From Gammaproteobacteria bacterium (GTDB lineage: Bacteria; Pseudomonadota; Gammaproteobacteria; Pseudomonadales; Azotimanducaceae), in NCBI GenBank assembly GCA_018666555.1, contig JABIZD010000074.1, forward strand, positions 1 through 64,000: a stretch of 64,000 nt of DNA. Reading direction: 5' to 3'. This document shows, in pieces, positions 56,320 through 64,000 of the stretch. Position 1 is the stretch's first letter. Every line of letters starts with the position of its first letter. The position numbers were made by a program, and so were the translations under genes. The notes below the pieces were generated by a model, which was not told the DNA's origin, searched no databases, and worked only from the letters and a program-made list of their open reading frames with translations.

Positions 56320-57813
56320 CTACGAAAACTGCTGTTTTGAAGATAGCCGCAAACCGGCAAGTAGCAGCCCCAAGCCGATCAATAAGGGCATCTGGCCAAA
56401 TCGGTGATAAGGCGTCAGCCCCTGCATGATTGGCACCTCGGCGGACAGGACCGCCGCAGTATCCCGTGGCAATTGACTAACAATCCTACCCTTGTGATCA
56501 ACTAAAGCGGTAATGCCATTATTGGTGGCTCTCAGCAGGTATCGGCCGTTTTCCAGCGCTCTCATGCTCGCTATCTGCATATGCTGATCCGGCCCGGAAG
56601 AACGGCCAAACCAGGTATCGTTACTAATGGTTACCAGCAGCCCTGGAGCAAGGACATTACTGCGAACCAGTTCAGGATAAACGACCTCATAACATATAGA
56701 TACGGATAGACTGATGTCCCCTGCCATCAGCGGAGTTTGCCCGGGACTGCCAGCGACATTGCGAGACATGGGCAGATCGAAAAACCTAATCAGGCCACGC
56801 AGGTACCTTTCAAACGGAACGTATTCCCCAAAAGGAACTAGCCGCTGCTTAACGTACTGGCCAGGCGTATTGCCAATAACCACAGCGCTGTTTAAGAACC
56901 TGCCCTGATCATTTAGATCTGGAATACCGGTGAGGAGTGCCGTGTCCTTGGCCTGACTTATTTGCCTGAGCGGCGCCAGCAGTGAAGTGGCATCGCTACG
57001 CAGAACGGTGATGGCAGCTTCAGGCCAAACCACTAGGTCAACACCCCATACCGCCTCTGTCAGCCCGCGATAATGGTTCACAATAGGCATCACCATGCTT
57101 CTTTGCCACTTGCTGTGCTGGTCGATATTTCCCTGCACTGCGGCCACCTGAATAGTCTTACCCGGCGTTACGAACTCCAGTTCTGCGGCACCCAGGGCGA
57201 GAAAAAACACGCTTAAACTCAATACACCATAGCGTTTGCGTCGCTTGACCAGCAAACAAAACAGGAAAGTTGCCAGCAGACACGCGACCAGGCTGACGGC
57301 CAGCACACCGGCGATAGGTGCAAACGATGCCAGTGGACTCTGGAGATGGCTATAACCCAGATAAAACCAGGGGAACCCGGTCAAAAACCACCCTCGAAAC
57401 CACTCCCCAAGAACCCAGATTATTGGGTATCCCAACACCAAACCATGTCGCCACTGCCGAATAAATCGCGCGTACAGCCACGCCTGCGGCAAAAAACTAA
57501 TGGACCAGAAAATGACAAACAACAAAACCAGAATAACCGCCAGCGCGGCCGAAGCCCCGCCGTAGGTGTGAATACTGACATAGAGCCAGGATATGCCAAC
57601 TGAGAACAGGCCTAGCGCAAACAGGTAGTGACAGACAACTGCCTGCTTTATGGTAGCCTTGTCAATAGTATAGAGAAGTAGAACAATGGCGCCGATACTC
57701 AGCGGCCACCACTCAAAAGGCGCAAAGCTGAACGCCATTAGAATACCGGCAAGGATGGCCAAGGCGAACTTAAGCCAGACTGCAGTTACCTGCGGCGACA
57801 GCGCCGTAGTCAC
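56320..57813 (-). CDS. lnt: Apolipoprotein N-acyltransferase
   Basis: A 497-residue inner membrane enzyme that adds the third acyl chain to lipoproteins. About 6-8 membrane helices in the first 210 residues are followed by a nitrilase-like periplasmic domain with catalytic Glu265 (VVWPEAAI), Lys322 (QYVKQRLVPFGEY) and Cys374 (VSICYEVVYPEL). It lies 3 bp after corC, in the usual corC-lnt pair. A last membrane helix is at about 470-488. Confidence 0.96.
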   Translation of the reverse strand: MTTALSPQVTAVWLKFALAILAGILMAFSFAPFEWWPLSIGAIVLLLYTIDKATIKQAVVCHYLFALGLFSVGISWLYVSIHTYGGASAALAVILVLLFVIFWSISFLPQAWLYARFIRQWRHGLVLGYPIIWVLGEWFRGWFLTGFPWFYLGYSHLQSPLASFAPIAGVLAVSLVACLLATFLFCLLVKRRKRYGVLSLSVFFLALGAAELEFVTPGKTIQVAAVQGNIDQHSKWQRSMVMPIVNHYRGLTEAVWGVDLVVWPEAAITVLRSDATSLLAPLRQISQAKDTALLTGIPDLNDQGRFLNSAVVIGNTPGQYVKQRLVPFGEYVPFERYLRGLIRFFDLPMSRNVAGSPGQTPLMAGDISLSVSICYEVVYPELVRSNVLAPGLLVTISNDTWFGRSSGPDQHMQIASMRALENGRYLLRATNNGITALVDHKGRIVSQLPRDTAAVLSAEVPIMQGLTPYHRFGQMPLLIGLGLLLAGLRLSSKQQFS

Positions 57814-57816
57814 TGG

Positions 57817-58662
57817 TTAATCCCGGCTACGGCGGGCAACCTGTAACAGGTGAATCCTGCGGTTATCTGCATTCAACACTCTGAAATCAAATCCATCCAT
57901 AACGAAATTATCGTGTCTAGTTGGTAAACGTCCAAGTCGGCTTATCAACAGGCCACCTATGGTATCGAATTCACCTTCACTGAAACTACTGCCAAAAAAG
58001 TCGTTAAAATCATCAATGGTTGTCAACGCTTTGACTGTATAAGTTCCGTCAGAGTGCTGCTTGATAAAGTCGTCTTCATCATAATCAAACTCATCGGTTA
58101 TATCACCGACGATCTGCTCAAGCACATCCTCAATGGTAATGATGCCACTCATGCCACCATATTCGTCATACACGACGGCGAGGTGATTTCTATTGGAACG
58201 GAATTCCTTCAATAACACATCCAGGCGCTTACTCTCTGGAATGCCTGAACTCGGTCTGAGCAGATTGCGAAGGCTGAACTTCTCGGAGCTGTCCGGGTGG
58301 GCAAGAAACAACAGATCCTTTGCAAGCAGAATACCCAGAACCTCGTCACCATTGTCTCCTACTACCGGAAACCGGGAGTGACCCGATTCAATCACCTGCG
58401 ATAAAATTTCACTGGCCGTTTGATCGCCTCGTAAAAACACCACCTGCGATCGAGGCACCATGATTTCACGGGCTTTCATGTCGGCAACGGTGAGAGCACC
58501 TTCGATAATGCTCAAAGCCTCTGCATCGAGCAGCTCACGTTCTTTAGAAGCCCGCAACAGCTCCAGTAATTCCGACCTGGAACTAGGCTCACCGGTCAGG
58601 GCAAGAGAAAGCCTTTCCAACCAACTTCGGCTACTCTCGCCAGTCGCGTCACCTTCACTCAT
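57817..58662 (-). CDS. corC: CBS-domain protein CorC/YbeX
   Basis: A 281-residue cytoplasmic protein with an N-terminal helical part, two CBS domains (about 65-190) that bind adenine nucleotides, and a C-terminal CorC_HlyC transporter-associated domain (about 205-280). IMVPRSQVVFL starts the first CBS domain and YDEYGGMSGIITIEDVLEQI is the family hallmark. It is linked to magnesium and cobalt efflux and to ribosome maturation. It starts inside the ybeY stop (4-bp overlap). Confidence 0.95.
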   Translation of the reverse strand: MSEGDATGESSRSWLERLSLALTGEPSSRSELLELLRASKERELLDAEALSIIEGALTVADMKAREIMVPRSQVVFLRGDQTASEILSQVIESGHSRFPVVGDNGDEVLGILLAKDLLFLAHPDSSEKFSLRNLLRPSSGIPESKRLDVLLKEFRSNRNHLAVVYDEYGGMSGIITIEDVLEQIVGDITDEFDYDEDDFIKQHSDGTYTVKALTTIDDFNDFFGSSFSEGEFDTIGGLLISRLGRLPTRHDNFVMDGFDFRVLNADNRRIHLLQVARRSRD

Positions 58663-59126
58663 AATGATTCCTCACCGTACGGATTCTTAATACCCAGCGC
58701 GCCAAGCAGCATTACCTCCAGCAGTTCCATTTCCTTCGCCTCATCTTCGACAATATGATCAAAGCCCTTCAGATGCAGTATTCCATGAATTACCAGATGA
58801 GCATAATGCTGTAACAGATCTTTTTCCTGAATCTTTGCTTCATCTGCTAACACCGCCGGGCAAATAACGACGTCACCTAACAAAATGCGGCCGGTCTCAT
58901 CCGCCGAATCTTCAGGGAAGGCCAGTACATTAGTTAACTTGTCCTGTTGACGAAAACGAAAATTCAGGGCCTTCATCTCATCCTTTTCTACAAACCGTAT
59001 ACAACATTCACAGGCGGGCTGGTTCAGGCGGGCCAGGCTGGATTGAAACCAATCTCTGGCGGTCTCTGGATCAAATAGGCCCCGACAAAGTGCTTCCTGT
59101 TGCATCTCTATGAGATATTTATCCAT
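58659..59126 (-). CDS. ybeY: Endoribonuclease YbeY
   Basis: A 155-residue single-strand endoribonuclease needed for 16S rRNA 3'-end maturation and ribosome quality control. The zinc site is HGILHLKGFDH with His114, His118 and His124. FRQQDKLTNVLAFPED and DVVICPAV are the other conserved blocks. It overlaps corC by 4 bp and follows ybeZ by 10 bp, as in E. coli. Confidence 0.97.
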   Translation of the reverse strand: MDKYLIEMQQEALCRGLFDPETARDWFQSSLARLNQPACECCIRFVEKDEMKALNFRFRQQDKLTNVLAFPEDSADETGRILLGDVVICPAVLADEAKIQEKDLLQHYAHLVIHGILHLKGFDHIVEDEAKEMELLEVMLLGALGIKNPYGEESL

Positions 59127-59136
59127 ATTTTAGTGA

Positions 59137-60132
59137 TTAGAGATTATCTGGGCCATTGCCAGATGATTTCTGCTCTTCATGCAGATCGTACGCCTCTACA
59201 ATCCTTTGCACCAGAGGATGCCTGACGACATCTTTTGCGGAAAACATAGTAAAAGACAGGCCTTTGACCTGGCCAAGTACTTCAATGACATGCTTTAAAC
59301 CACTCTTGGTACGGGAGGGAAGATCCACTTGAGTGACATCTCCGGTGATAACAACAGTCGAACCAAAACCAATTCGAGTTAGAAACATTTTCATCTGTTC
59401 TATGGTCGTGTTCTGACTTTCGTCAAGAATGACGAAAGCATCATTTAAGGTCCGACCGCGCATGTAAGCCAATGGAGCTATTTCAATGAAACCCTTTTCG
59501 ATTAGTTTCTCGACACGTTCAAAACCGAAAAGCTCATACAGCGCATCATAAAGTGGCCTCAGGTAGGGATCTATTTTCTGGCTTAGGTCTCCGGGTAAGA
59601 AGCCAAGTTTTTCACCCGCCTCAACTGCTGGTCGCACCAGTAAAATCCTGGCCACGCGCTCCTGTTCAAACGCTTCCACAGCACAAGCTACGGCCAGGAA
59701 TGTTTTGCCAGTACCGGCAGGACCAACACCAAAACTTATATCGTGATCGCGCATGGCGCGCACATAAATGATTTGGTTAAGGCCTCTAGGCCTGACGTTT
59801 TTACGCTTGGTCTTTATGATATCGCTGGGTTCATCCTCTTGTATGGAAATAGATTCGACACCAGACTCCTGTAAAAATAAATGTACAGTCTCCGCGGTCA
59901 TCTGCGTTCCGCCGCAGACTTCCCTGTACAGATGAGTTAGCAAATCCCCAACTGAGCAGACAATTTCCTTATCCCCATAAATTTCAAACTCATTACCTCG
60001 ATTACGTACTACCACCCCAAGACGTTTTTCAATCTGTCGTAAATGGGCATCAAAGGGACCGCACAAGTCCATCAACTGGCGGCTGTCATTGGGCTCCAGT
60101 GTTAAATAATGTGGCGATATTTCCAGGTTCAT
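59137..60132 (-). CDS. ybeZ: PhoH-like ATPase YbeZ
   Basis: A 331-residue ATP-binding protein of the PhoH family. Walker A is GPAGTGKT (Lys143), Walker B is AFVILDESQN at about 232-241, and VRPAVEAGEKLGFLPGDL is the PhoH hallmark. The N-terminal 110 residues are a KH-like RNA-binding extension of the YbeZ type. It works with YbeY in rRNA processing. It lies 10 bp before ybeY and 63 bp after miaB. Confidence 0.95.
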   Translation of the reverse strand: MNLEISPHYLTLEPNDSRQLMDLCGPFDAHLRQIEKRLGVVVRNRGNEFEIYGDKEIVCSVGDLLTHLYREVCGGTQMTAETVHLFLQESGVESISIQEDEPSDIIKTKRKNVRPRGLNQIIYVRAMRDHDISFGVGPAGTGKTFLAVACAVEAFEQERVARILLVRPAVEAGEKLGFLPGDLSQKIDPYLRPLYDALYELFGFERVEKLIEKGFIEIAPLAYMRGRTLNDAFVILDESQNTTIEQMKMFLTRIGFGSTVVITGDVTQVDLPSRTKSGLKHVIEVLGQVKGLSFTMFSAKDVVRHPLVQRIVEAYDLHEEQKSSGNGPDNL

Positions 60133-60195
60133 ATAGGCTTTATAAGTCCAAAAGATAAGAGTAACAGATGCTTCAAGAATAAAAACATCATAGCT

Positions 60196-61518
60196 TCAAA
60201 CCAGTTTACCCCTGAGTGAATTTGGTAGCGCTTCAACAATTTCAACGTCCACAAAAGTTCCTATGTGAGCGGATTCCAGGTCCGAAAAGTTAACGACCCG
60301 GTTATTCTCTGTTCTGCCCTGCAATTGTCCCGGATCCTTCCTTGAGACTCCCGTCACCAGTATCCGTTGCCTGCAGCCTACCATAGCCTCACTGATGCGC
60401 GTTGCCTGCTGGCTGATTCTGCCCTGTAATATCGCTAGCCGCTTTTTCTTTACTTCCATCGGTGTCTTGTCTTCAAGGTCTGCCGCAGGAGTACCTGGAC
60501 GCGCGCTGTAAATAAAACTAAACGAATGATCAAATCCAATTTCGTCTATCAGTTGCATAGTTGCTGAAAAGTCCTCATCGGTCTCTCCGGGGAATCCGAT
60601 TATAAAGTCCGAGGAAAGACTCAAATCCGGCCTGATCGCCCTGAGTCGCCTGATCTTCGACTTGTACTCGAGTATGGTGTGGCCTCGTTTCATTCTTGCC
60701 AGCACCCGGTCTGATCCACTTTGCACCGGCAAATGCAGATGATTCACTAACTCCGGCACCTCTGCGTACAAATCAATCAGATTATTGGAAAATTCGACGG
60801 GATGTGAGGTTGTATAACGAACTCGGTCTATTCCATCTATATTAACCAGCACGCTAATCAGGTAAGCAAGATCAGCAGTTCCCCCTGAATCTAAGTCACT
60901 GCGATAAGCGTTAACATTCTGGCCCAGCAAATTAACTTCTCTAACACCTTTAGCAGCCAGCTGTAGAATCTCTTTCAGGACATCCGCCAGCGGTCTGCTG
61001 ACTTCTTCTCCGCGTGTATAGGGAACCACGCAGAAAGTGCAGTACTTACTACAACCCTCCATAATGGAAACAAAAGCCGATGGCCCTTTAACTGATGGTT
61101 CGGGCAAGGCATCGAATTTCTCAATCGCCGGAAAACTGATATCAATCAAGCTGGTGCCGGTGTCATCAAGTTCATTCAGCATGGCGGGCAACCGGTGCAG
61201 CGTCTGCGGACCAAAAATCACGTCAACATAAGGCGCCCTTCGATTAATAGCCTTGCCTTCCTGACTGGCAACACAACCGCCTACGCCAATTTTTAGATTG
61301 GGTTTAGCGTCTTTCAGCTTTCGCCAGCGGCCCAACTGATGGAACACCTTTTCCTGGGCTTTTTCTCGAATAGAACAGGTATTCAACAGCAATAAATCCG
61401 CCTCGGTCTCCTGCTCAGTCAGCTGATAACCATGCGCCTTTTCGAGCAGGTCGGCGATTTTAGATGAATCATATTCATTCATCTGACAACCGTGTGTTTT
61501 TATAAAGACCTTGGGCAC
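60196..61518 (-). CDS. miaB: tRNA-2-methylthio-N6-dimethylallyladenosine synthase MiaB
   Basis: A 440-residue radical SAM methylthiotransferase that thiomethylates A37 in tRNAs. The N-terminal auxiliary cluster cysteines are 11, 48 and 82, the radical SAM motif CSKYCTFC gives Cys156, Cys160 and Cys163, and a TRAM domain occupies the last 65 residues (ending [15 protein letters not shown]). It is the first gene of the miaB-ybeZYX-lnt series on the minus strand. Confidence 0.98.
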   Translation of the reverse strand: MPKVFIKTHGCQMNEYDSSKIADLLEKAHGYQLTEQETEADLLLLNTCSIREKAQEKVFHQLGRWRKLKDAKPNLKIGVGGCVASQEGKAINRRAPYVDVIFGPQTLHRLPAMLNELDDTGTSLIDISFPAIEKFDALPEPSVKGPSAFVSIMEGCSKYCTFCVVPYTRGEEVSRPLADVLKEILQLAAKGVREVNLLGQNVNAYRSDLDSGGTADLAYLISVLVNIDGIDRVRYTTSHPVEFSNNLIDLYAEVPELVNHLHLPVQSGSDRVLARMKRGHTILEYKSKIRRLRAIRPDLSLSSDFIIGFPGETDEDFSATMQLIDEIGFDHSFSFIYSARPGTPAADLEDKTPMEVKKKRLAILQGRISQQATRISEAMVGCRQRILVTGVSRKDPGQLQGRTENNRVVNFSDLESAHIGTFVDVEIVEALPNSLRGKLV

Positions 61519-61787
61519 AGGCTCACAACTACTATTATCGAAAATGGATGGCTATTATATTCTGGACTGAAGGATTCAGCTAGAGATTTTCTAAACTGGT
61601 GTATAGCCCAAAAATATTCCTCTCACATATTCCTCTAATACAGCTCAGCAACGAGATTCTCCACCAGGGCAATCGCATACCAGCCTTGAATTCCGTATAA
61701 TCAGCCCTGATATTGCCTTCTCAAGGGAAAGAACCCTTGCTTTTATCGATATTTGGCGCCAGACGCGTCCTAAATTGAGCAACAGAT

Positions 61788-62117
61788 ATGTCAAAAACTC
61801 CTACATATAAAGTTATTTTCTTCAATCAAGGGCAGATTTTTGAGGTTTATGCCCGCCAGATCTACCAGTCAGATCTATATGGTTTTATCGAGATCGAAGA
61901 ACTGATTTTTGGTGAGCGAACGCAAATACTGGTTGACCCAAGTGAAGAAAAACTTAAATCAGAGTTTGAGGGCGTGACACGAAGCTATCTACCTTTACAT
62001 TCGGTAGTGCGGATAGATGAAGTAACTAAAGAAGGGGTTGGTAAAATAACCGAAGCCAAGGGTAATGTGTCGCCTTTTCCTATGTCTGCCTTTAACCCCA
62101 AACGTGGCAAAGATTAG
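61788..62117 (+). CDS. DUF1820 family protein
   Basis: A 109-residue protein of the DUF1820 family, common in gammaproteobacteria and of unknown function. The motifs YKVIFFNQGQIFEVYARQI and DLYGFIEIEELIFGE are diagnostic, and LPLHSVVRIDEV follows. It is probably a soluble small beta-rich protein. It starts 269 bp upstream of the divergent miaB gene and 22 bp before the acyl-CoA synthetase, with which it is likely co-transcribed. Confidence 0.9.
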   Translation: MSKTPTYKVIFFNQGQIFEVYARQIYQSDLYGFIEIEELIFGERTQILVDPSEEKLKSEFEGVTRSYLPLHSVVRIDEVTKEGVGKITEAKGNVSPFPMSAFNPKRGKD

Positions 62118-62139
62118 TCATCAATAGGGGCACAACGGC

Positions 62140-63666
62140 GTGCATCCGGGAATTCACGGTCAACTAAGACCAAAAAAAGTAGCCTTTAAACTGGCAGGTA
62201 CAGGCGAATCCATTACCTTTGGTGAGCTGGACCGACTATCAAATCAAACCGCCCATCTGTTTAGAAACTTACAACTAAAGGTCACGGATGGCCTTGCCAT
62301 CCTGCTCGACAACGACCTCCACTACATGACGATCTGCTGGGCAGCGCAACGCTCAGGTCTTTACTTCACACCGATTAGCATCCTGTTTAAGAACCGAGAG
62401 ATCAACTACATTTTAGGCAACTCCGATGCGAAACTGCTGGTTACCAAACAAACCATCCTGGACACACTGCAATTAGACCTGCCCAGGCACATTAAGGTAA
62501 TCACCCTAGACCAGGGCCCTCACTTGCACTGGCCAACGCAGATAGACGGCCTACCTACAGACCCGGTAGAAGACGAGGTTGAAGGATCAGAAATGATCTA
62601 CTCTTCAGGCACCACTGGAAATCCAAAGGGAGTGCGCTTTGAACTCCCCATGAACCCGGTAGGGACAATACCAGCACTCATTGGCAAAAGGATTAAGCTC
62701 TACCAGATCGATGACACGGTCCGTTATCTATCCACTGCACCGCTTTATCACTCTGCACCACTTCGCTATAACCTGATGATCTCGAGACTGGGCGGCACCT
62801 CCATCATCATGGAAAAATTCTCTGCAGAGGAAGCCTTGCGGCTTCTCCAGGAAGAAAAAGTCACCCACAGCCAGTGGGTGCCAACCATGTTCGTAAGGCT
62901 ACTTGACCTGCCTGAAACGGTTCGAAAGACGTTTCATCCCGAAAGCTTACGGTTTGCTATCCACGCAGCAGCACCTTGCCCCGTCCATATCAAACAAAAA
63001 ATGATTAACTGGTGGGGCCCCATCCTGTACGAATACTATTCAGGTACCGAAGCCAATGGTTCAACGGCTATTAACTCAACACAATGGCTTACCCATAAAG
63101 GCAGCGTAGGTAAACCCATCCATGGCGAATTACGCATCCTGGATGATGAAGGTGGGATTGTCCCGACAGGACAGGTAGGTCTGGTCTATTTCGCCAATGG
63201 GACCGATTTCCAATATTACAAAGACCCGGAAAAAACCCTCGCTGCAAAGAACCAATATGGCTGGTCCACGCTTGGTGATATCGGTTACCTGGACACTGAC
63301 GGTTACCTGTACCTGAAAGATCGAAAGTCGTTCATGATCATTTCCGGGGGGGTGAATATCTATCCTCAGGAAATTGAAGACGTGCTAATCAGTCATATCC
63401 AGGTCAGGGACGTCGCCGTATTCGGCATTCCCAACGCCGAATTTGGAGAAGAAGTTAAAGCAGTAGTGCAGCCAGCTCACCCAGACTACCAACCCTGGGA
63501 ACTCCAAGAAGAACTAATTGCTTACTGCAGAGCAAATCTTTCCCACGTCAAGTGTCCCAGGTCCATTGACTTCATGACGGACTTACCACGCCATCCGAAT
63601 GGCAAGCTCTATAAGGCTGAGCTAAGGCAGCCTTACTGGAAAAGCCATTCCTCCAATATTCTCTAA
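62140..63666 (+). CDS. AMP-dependent acyl-CoA synthetase
   Basis: A 508-residue adenylate-forming ligase that activates a carboxylic acid with ATP and joins it to CoA. The P-loop is YSSGTTGNPKGV, the A5 motif is YSGTEAN, the hinge region is GDIGYLDTDGYLYLKDRK, and the C terminus ends with a PNGKLYKAELR block holding the catalytic Lys. The start is GTG at 62140 with AGGGG upstream. The branch resembles fatty-acid and carnitine CoA ligases. The 3' end overlaps folK by 4 bp on the other strand. Confidence 0.9.
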   Translation: MHPGIHGQLRPKKVAFKLAGTGESITFGELDRLSNQTAHLFRNLQLKVTDGLAILLDNDLHYMTICWAAQRSGLYFTPISILFKNREINYILGNSDAKLLVTKQTILDTLQLDLPRHIKVITLDQGPHLHWPTQIDGLPTDPVEDEVEGSEMIYSSGTTGNPKGVRFELPMNPVGTIPALIGKRIKLYQIDDTVRYLSTAPLYHSAPLRYNLMISRLGGTSIIMEKFSAEEALRLLQEEKVTHSQWVPTMFVRLLDLPETVRKTFHPESLRFAIHAAAPCPVHIKQKMINWWGPILYEYYSGTEANGSTAINSTQWLTHKGSVGKPIHGELRILDDEGGIVPTGQVGLVYFANGTDFQYYKDPEKTLAAKNQYGWSTLGDIGYLDTDGYLYLKDRKSFMIISGGVNIYPQEIEDVLISHIQVRDVAVFGIPNAEFGEEVKAVVQPAHPDYQPWELQEELIAYCRANLSHVKCPRSIDFMTDLPRHPNGKLYKAELRQPYWKSHSSNIL

Positions 63667-64000
63667 AGCCATTTCTCAACCCGGGCGACTGACGCCTGTG
63701 CCATCAACTCCTGAAGACTCTGGTCCCTTCCCGCGAACCTGAAATTAGGACAGATCTCCGCCAGGGGCACCATTACAAACTGGCGTTGATGCGCTCTAGG
63801 ATGCGGAATCTGTAATTCATCGCTATCCAGCATGATGTCCCCATAAGCAATAATATCAAGATCCAGGACCCTGGCCTTATTACGGCCATGCTGGCCCAGG
63901 CGACCGCTATCTGCTTCCATGGCCTGTAAGGTAGCCAACAATTCCGGCGCTGCGCGACTGGTCTTGAAAGTGACCACCGCATTGGCAAAATCTTCAGACG
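63663..64000 (-). CDS. folK: HPPK (folate pyrophosphokinase), cut by the right window edge
   Basis: The C-terminal 112 residues of 2-amino-4-hydroxy-6-hydroxymethyldihydropteridine pyrophosphokinase, which transfers pyrophosphate from ATP to the pterin in folate synthesis. Visible are DFANAVVTFKTS, RVLDLDIIAYGD with the metal aspartates, and IPHPRAHQRQFVMVPLAEI. The N terminus with the rest of the kinase lies beyond base 64000. In many gammaproteobacteria folK follows pcnB, which would then lie to the right. Confidence 0.92.
   Translation of the reverse strand, partial: SEDFANAVVTFKTSRAAPELLATLQAMEADSGRLGQHGRNKARVLDLDIIAYGDIMLDSDELQIPHPRAHQRQFVMVPLAEICPNFRFAGRDQSLQELMAQASVARVEKWL

Overview
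The window looks like the chromosome of a marine-type gammaproteobacterium. The strongest taxonomic sign is the block at 52.2-61.5 kb on the minus strand, miaB-ybeZ-ybeY-corC-lnt-leuS-lptE-holA, which is a classic gammaproteobacterial gene order. An SdAB-free aerobic lifestyle with much peptide and carboxylate uptake is suggested by the transporters, CoA-dependent enzymes and dioxygenase. I cannot name the genus from sequence alone.

Layout. 1-4.4 kb is accessory and partly decayed: the 3' half of a tRNA-Pro(CGG) gene at 257-306 looks like the attachment-site copy left at the end of an integrated element that would lie to the left; then an SDR oxidoreductase that lacks the catalytic tyrosine, a PPOX-type flavoprotein, a YtrA-type GntR regulator with a membrane protein, and a stretch (3.5-4.15 kb) of tiny or stop-interrupted reading frames. 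4.4-21.6 kb is a catabolic and transport region: PLP-dependent sulfur amino acid enzyme plus APC permease, MFS carrier, two SnoaL-like proteins, enoyl-CoA hydratase/isomerase, class III CoA-transferase, TauD-type dioxygenase, VOC protein, a complete five-gene peptide-type ABC importer and a 2-hydroxyacid dehydrogenase. A bidirectional terminator at 21657-21680 separates this from a stand-alone EF-G (fusA2 type).

24-35 kb holds a GltS-like symporter, a PfkB sugar kinase, a two-component system that I recognise as the proteobacterial dedicated sortase type (pdsR-pdsS, but with no sortase or sortase target beside it), an ArsR/methyltransferase regulator of the SahR type with a perfect 22-bp palindrome at its promoter and ahcY directly downstream, tesB, and a GrdB-family selenoprotein. 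The selenoprotein gene (34213-35064) is split by an in-frame TGA at 34675-34677 in a UxxC motif (UPVC), followed by a SECIS-like hairpin; a standard gene caller would report two fragments. I regard this as the most interesting element of the window.

35-51.3 kb holds an exported M20 amidohydrolase, a pair of exported TIM-barrel amidohydrolases, a MoxR/CoxE-like AAA+ and VWA pair, a second complete oligopeptide ABC importer whose OppC permease carries a fibronectin type III-like domain in its periplasmic part, a NUDIX hydrolase, and a CobS/CobT-like AAA+ and VWA pair. 51.6-52.2 kb is a histidine phosphatase gene broken by two nonsense codons at tryptophan positions. 52.2-61.5 kb is the housekeeping block for envelope lipoproteins, LPS assembly, 16S rRNA maturation, tRNA modification and leucyl-tRNA synthesis. 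The right edge holds a DUF1820 protein, an acyl-CoA synthetase and the 3' part of folK, cut by the window end.
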